Shown here: positions 61,063 through 64,000 of the stretch, in pieces | Numbering within the stretch: the stretch's first letter is position 1 | Layout of the letters: each line of letters opens with the position of its first letter | Assembly: GCA_001970955.1 (NCBI GenBank) | Contig: MPUH01000033.1 | Location: 62,001-126,000 of the forward strand | DNA from: Stentor coeruleus | Taxonomy: Eukaryota; Ciliophora; Heterotrichea; Heterotrichida; Stentoridae | Reading direction: 5' to 3' | Length of the DNA stretch: 64,000 nt | Program-made: the position numbers and the translations under genes | Notes under the pieces: model-generated | What the model saw: the letters and a program-made list of their open reading frames with translations, nothing else | What the model was told of the DNA's origin: nothing | The model's database searches: none

Positions 61063-62028
61063 TTAATTTTCCCAGGTGTATCCTGAATAACTTAGTTCTT
61101 CATCAACTCCAGAAAAAGTATCTCGTGCATCATCAAGTATATCCTTAACATTTAGAACTTCTCCTACTGATTTAATCACACTATATTCTCTTTTATCTTT
61201 TTGTAAGAACTCTTTGAAATTAAATGACTTCCATATGTAATAAGCAATAATAACTAGTTCTACACAAAGGAGAAAATTCTGGTATATAATCGAATTCCTA
61301 GCTGCTTCATTTTCTTCGCCGAATATCCCCGTTTTTATTAGAAGGGCAAATGCACAAGATTGCCAGAAAGAAAAGAAAACCAAGCTTTTGACACAGATAA
61401 ATTTATAAAAAACCGACTTGTCTAAAGTATCTTTTGTAACTGTATATAAAAGAACAAGATAGTATAAGGAAATGCTTACAGAAACATTGCTAACTAATGA
61501 ACAATAAAGATATCCTTTTTTATATGAGAAATCACCTTCTTCATAAAGATTCCAGCCAGCTAATATTAAGGCTAGAACTGAGATTATCGGGCGAAGAAAT
61601 ACAAACTGCAGTACTGCTTGTTTGACATTTCTATAAAACTGTTCCCCAAGCTGAATAGGTTTCATAGTGTTCATAGGCCAAGACCTTTTGATTGATTTCC
61701 TTGTTATTAGTAGGCAGATTAAATGATATTCCCCACCTGTATATTCTATAATCAACTGAGTAAAAAGATATAATACGTAAGCTTCATACCTTCATATCTC
61801 TTACCCATCTTTCAATGCACTTAACGCCAAGCTTTTTTCAGGGTACAAAACAATCAAATAACTCTGTATCGCGAAAATCTAATTATCTTATACTGGGACC
61901 ATACCAATAATTCTGCATATATGCAATTGGAGTTTGGGGTTATTATAATTAAGGAAATGCAATGAAATCTGTATCATACTAGCCATCAAACTCAAAGTAG
62001 TGCATATCATGGCAATGTGTTCAATCAT
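61063..62028 (-). CDS. TMEM184/OST-alpha family membrane protein (three exons)
   Basis: Exons 61894..62028, 61805..61878 and 61063..61789 (minus strand) with two 15-nt introns; 135+74+727=936 nt, 311 residues. Exon 1 gives TM1 and RIIGMVP. Exon 2 continues IFAIQSYLIVLYPEKSLALSALKDG. Exon 3 gives YEAYVLYLFTQLIIEYTGGE. The composite VP-I-A-QS-L and DGYEAYVLY segments are family signatures (MVPIYA..S, DCYEAYVIY). Later blocks FVFLRPIISVLALIL, EGDFSYKKGYLYCSLVSNVSVSISLY and FICVKSLVFFSFWQ are also diagnostic. Without both introns the first about 80 residues are lost. Seven TM helices are expected. Members act in vesicle trafficking or transport; the precise role is unknown. Confidence 0.92.
61790..61804 (-). 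other. 15-nt intron (second intron of TMEM184-like gene)
   Basis: On the minus strand GTAAGAGATATGAAG, with A at position 10. Removal creates the conserved DGYEAYV. Confidence 0.92.
61879..61893 (-). other. 15-nt intron (first intron of TMEM184-like gene)
   Basis: On the minus strand GTATAAGATAATTAG, with A at position 10. Removal joins MVP to IFAIQSYL in frame. Confidence 0.92.
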
Positions 62029-62078
62029 AATATTTTATTAAAAATTTTTTTATAATTTTTCATTACTTTATAGTTTTA

Positions 62079-63767
62079 CTATTCATTAGCAACCGTCCCA
62101 TTAGACAGTAGCTCTTTTGTATATCTGAGTCTTTTACTTAAATCTTGTGTAGCAGTTTCAAAAATACTACTCAAAGGATGGACTGAGATTTTTAAAGTTT
62201 TGTTTATATAAACAGCATGTTTTGTCGCATTTGTTAAAAGCAATTCAGATTTGTCCATGAATTTTACCTGGACTACTTTGTTACTCATTCTAAATATAAA
62301 TGCATGTTTTGTATTTATAAATTGCTTTACATAGATTGATGGTGAGAAAAAGTGGTTTTCATGCTTATCAACTTTTAGGTATTTTCTGAAATGCTCAACT
62401 AGGTTAACTTTTCTTTTATATTCCTGTGGACATGAGTCTATCACAAATGTGATTTCTTCTGAAGAGTTTTTGTCTTGAAATTTATAGGTTTGTCCTGAAG
62501 GGTCACTGATTAGTTTTGAAGAGTCGTTGAAAAAAACTCCTACACACAAATTGCTAAGTACATACCCAACCCCATACTTAGACGAATAATCAACCCATTT
62601 CTTAACCCATACATCAGGTCCATTTTCCATTGTTATATAACAACTAGCAGCCATGATTTTCCTATTTTTTTCTATCGGACTCTTCTCTTTAATTACAGTT
62701 TCAAGTCGTTCTCCATTATCCACCTCTCTAATCTCACAATTTTTTTGTGTCTCATTCAAAAACTCTTTATTTTCTTTAGATTTAGCCCTAGTTGTCTGTG
62801 GCCTATTCTCATCACAAACCTTGAAATTGCTTATAAAATGTGCAGAAGGTGGTACAGCTAAAGAACTTAACGGCATAGATTTTGGTATTGCATTCCTAGT
62901 AAAAAACATAAAACCTTGAATTTCTTCAAGTCCTGGTCTCATATTAGGATCTAAAACTAAAATCTGCATAATCATATCCTTAGCATCTTTAGACAATTCT
63001 GCATACTCAGGAAAGCCATATGCATTCATTTTAATCCTTTTATAAGTTTCCTTTATATTATTTGTTTCAAAAGGAGCCTTTCCTACCAATAAAGTATAAG
63101 CCAAAACACCAAAACTCCATACATCCACCTCATAACTATGACCATTATTCCCTTCAAGTATCTCTGGGGCTATATAATTAGGTGTACCACATATAGTCCT
63201 TTTACGTTCTCCTTCAAATTCTAATTTACTTGCTAAACCAAAATCTCCAAGTTTTAATTCAAGTTTCTCATTTAAAAATATATTCCCTAACTTGATATCC
63301 CTATGTATTATCTTGTTATTGTGAAGATATTTTAATGCTGAAATAAGTTGATTAAGATAACATTTAGCTTCAATTTCAGTCAAACGTTTACGTCGACGTA
63401 ACAATTCGCTTAAAGATTGATTTGTACAGAGTTCAAGGAGGATATAAAAGTTTTCGCTATCTTCGAAAAAGTGCTCAAATTTCACAATGTGTGGGTGGAT
63501 AAGGGAACGATGGATTTTGATTTCGCTTTTAAGCTTTTGATGGAGTCTTGGCTTGGTTAAGGATAATTTATTGATTATTTTGCTTGCAAAAACTTGTTTG
63601 GTGTCTAGGCTTGTAAACTCAAAGACACTTGCGAAACCCCCTTTGCCTAGGAATTTACCTTTGCTGTATGTTCGGATTTTGATATCATTGTTTGGCCTCT
63701 TTACTACTTCTTCAACTTGTTGTAAGTCTATAAGTCCTTGGATTGGCTTTTTTATCTGTCCTGTCAT
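62079..63767 (-). CDS. Polo-like kinase
   Basis: A 562-residue kinase. The catalytic domain spans about 35-290: GKGGFASVFEF (Polo-type glycine loop), ASKIINK with Lys, HRDIKLGNIFL, GDFGLASKLEFEGERKRTICGTPNYIAPE. The GERK(R)TxCGTPNYIAPE activation loop is diagnostic for Polo. A linker leads to polo-box 1 (about 390-470: VDYSSKYGVGYVLSNLCVGVFFNDSSKLI) and polo-box 2 (about 480-545). Polo kinases control mitosis, basal-body duplication and cytokinesis. All catalytic residues are present. The start codon lies just inside a duplicated contig end but is the same in both copies. Confidence 0.95.
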   Translation of the reverse strand: MTGQIKKPIQGLIDLQQVEEVVKRPNNDIKIRTYSKGKFLGKGGFASVFEFTSLDTKQVFASKIINKLSLTKPRLHQKLKSEIKIHRSLIHPHIVKFEHFFEDSENFYILLELCTNQSLSELLRRRKRLTEIEAKCYLNQLISALKYLHNNKIIHRDIKLGNIFLNEKLELKLGDFGLASKLEFEGERKRTICGTPNYIAPEILEGNNGHSYEVDVWSFGVLAYTLLVGKAPFETNNIKETYKRIKMNAYGFPEYAELSKDAKDMIMQILVLDPNMRPGLEEIQGFMFFTRNAIPKSMPLSSLAVPPSAHFISNFKVCDENRPQTTRAKSKENKEFLNETQKNCEIREVDNGERLETVIKEKSPIEKNRKIMAASCYITMENGPDVWVKKWVDYSSKYGVGYVLSNLCVGVFFNDSSKLISDPSGQTYKFQDKNSSEEITFVIDSCPQEYKRKVNLVEHFRKYLKVDKHENHFFSPSIYVKQFINTKHAFIFRMSNKVVQVKFMDKSELLLTNATKHAVYINKTLKISVHPLSSIFETATQDLSKRLRYTKELLSNGTVANE

Positions 63768-63843
63768 ATAATATATTTAANTTCAACTTGTTGTAAGTCT
63801 ATAAGTCCTTGGATTGGCTTTTTTATCTGTCCTGTCATATAAA
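63711..63843. repeat. Duplicated contig ends around single N (63781)
   Basis: A copy of about 60 nt precedes the N (63711..63770) and recurs from 63782. The ten bases just before the N differ from what follows copy two, suggesting an imperfect contig end. It contains the Polo kinase start codon in both copies. Confidence 0.85.
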
Positions 63844-64000
63844 ATATGGGATTTTGAATTTTATGAACTTTATGGAACAGGTGCGTAACTTGATGATAAA
63901 TGATAAGATCCTGTGAATGTGTTTTTGTTTTTATAAGGTTGAGATATTTGTTATGTTTTCTGTTGGGTGTTATGATGCTGGAGGAGATCTTTGAAAACTT

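Noticed and set aside
1-64000. tRNA, rRNA, snRNA, CRISPR, transposon and virus-like elements
   Set aside because: I scanned spacers by eye for T-loop motifs, U6-like motifs, terminal repeats and transposase or reverse transcriptase motifs and found none. A covariance-model search would be needed to exclude divergent ncRNAs.

Overview
The window looks like macronuclear DNA of a heterotrich ciliate, most likely Stentor coeruleus or a close relative. It is very AT-rich and gene-dense, with genes on both strands and gaps as small as 4 bp. TAA, TAG and TGA are all used as ordinary stops (standard code), and every intron I can place is 15 nt (one is 16 nt). Gene content is eukaryotic and ciliate-like: a CFAP45 axonemal protein, CDPK, Polo, STE20, YANK and ankyrin-TKL kinases, 14-3-3, MORN proteins, DOT1-like, SDHB, eL13, DRG2, TSG101, importin alpha, and a FAR-acyltransferase fusion known from Tetrahymena as FARAT.

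Layout: 0-13 kb, PERK-like membrane pseudokinase, a possible kinetochore protein with an RVSF motif, YANK kinase, TH1-like protein, four-TM protein, EF-hand protein, ankyrin kinase. 13-24 kb, small proteins, LITAF and C2H2 proteins, CFAP45 and CDPK tail to tail, TPR-IQ protein, TBC1D20-like RabGAP. 24-30 kb, a 53-residue gene, the intron-array gene, DOT1-like, SDHB, eL13. 30-45 kb, an acylated PB1-like protein, FARAT, importin alpha, a type I membrane protein, TSG101, MORN-IQ, DRG2/NUFIP1. 45-64 kb, mitochondrial ACP, CNBD channel, coiled-coil protein, second MORN-IQ, DOMON, fatty acid hydroxylase, STE20, cAMP-receptor-like GPCR, 14-3-3, TMEM184, Polo kinase.

The outstanding feature is 25410..25857 (minus strand), near the 3' end of a B-box/coiled-coil gene. 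All 448 nt of it resolve into 28 back-to-back intron-like units (27 of 15 nt, one of 16 nt) plus nine 3-nt microexons. Every unit has GT (once GC) at its start, A at position 10 and AG at its end, exactly like the seven isolated introns elsewhere in the window. Eighteen junctions have no exon at all (AG|GT). Splicing all units joins a 961-nt exon, nine codon-sized exons and a 116-nt exon into one open frame of 367 codons. I know of no description of such an intron array.

Other themes: tiny introns hide exons that change several gene models (TBC1D20 tail anchor, TMEM184 N-terminus, STE20 kinase N-terminus, CFAP45 start). Flanks are strongly strand-asymmetric, C-rich before and G-rich after genes on the coding strand. 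Seven or more proteins begin with probable N-myristoylation motifs. Seven single-N gaps sit between duplicated contig ends and are assembly artefacts. I saw no virus-like elements, transposons, CRISPR arrays, rRNA or tRNA genes.
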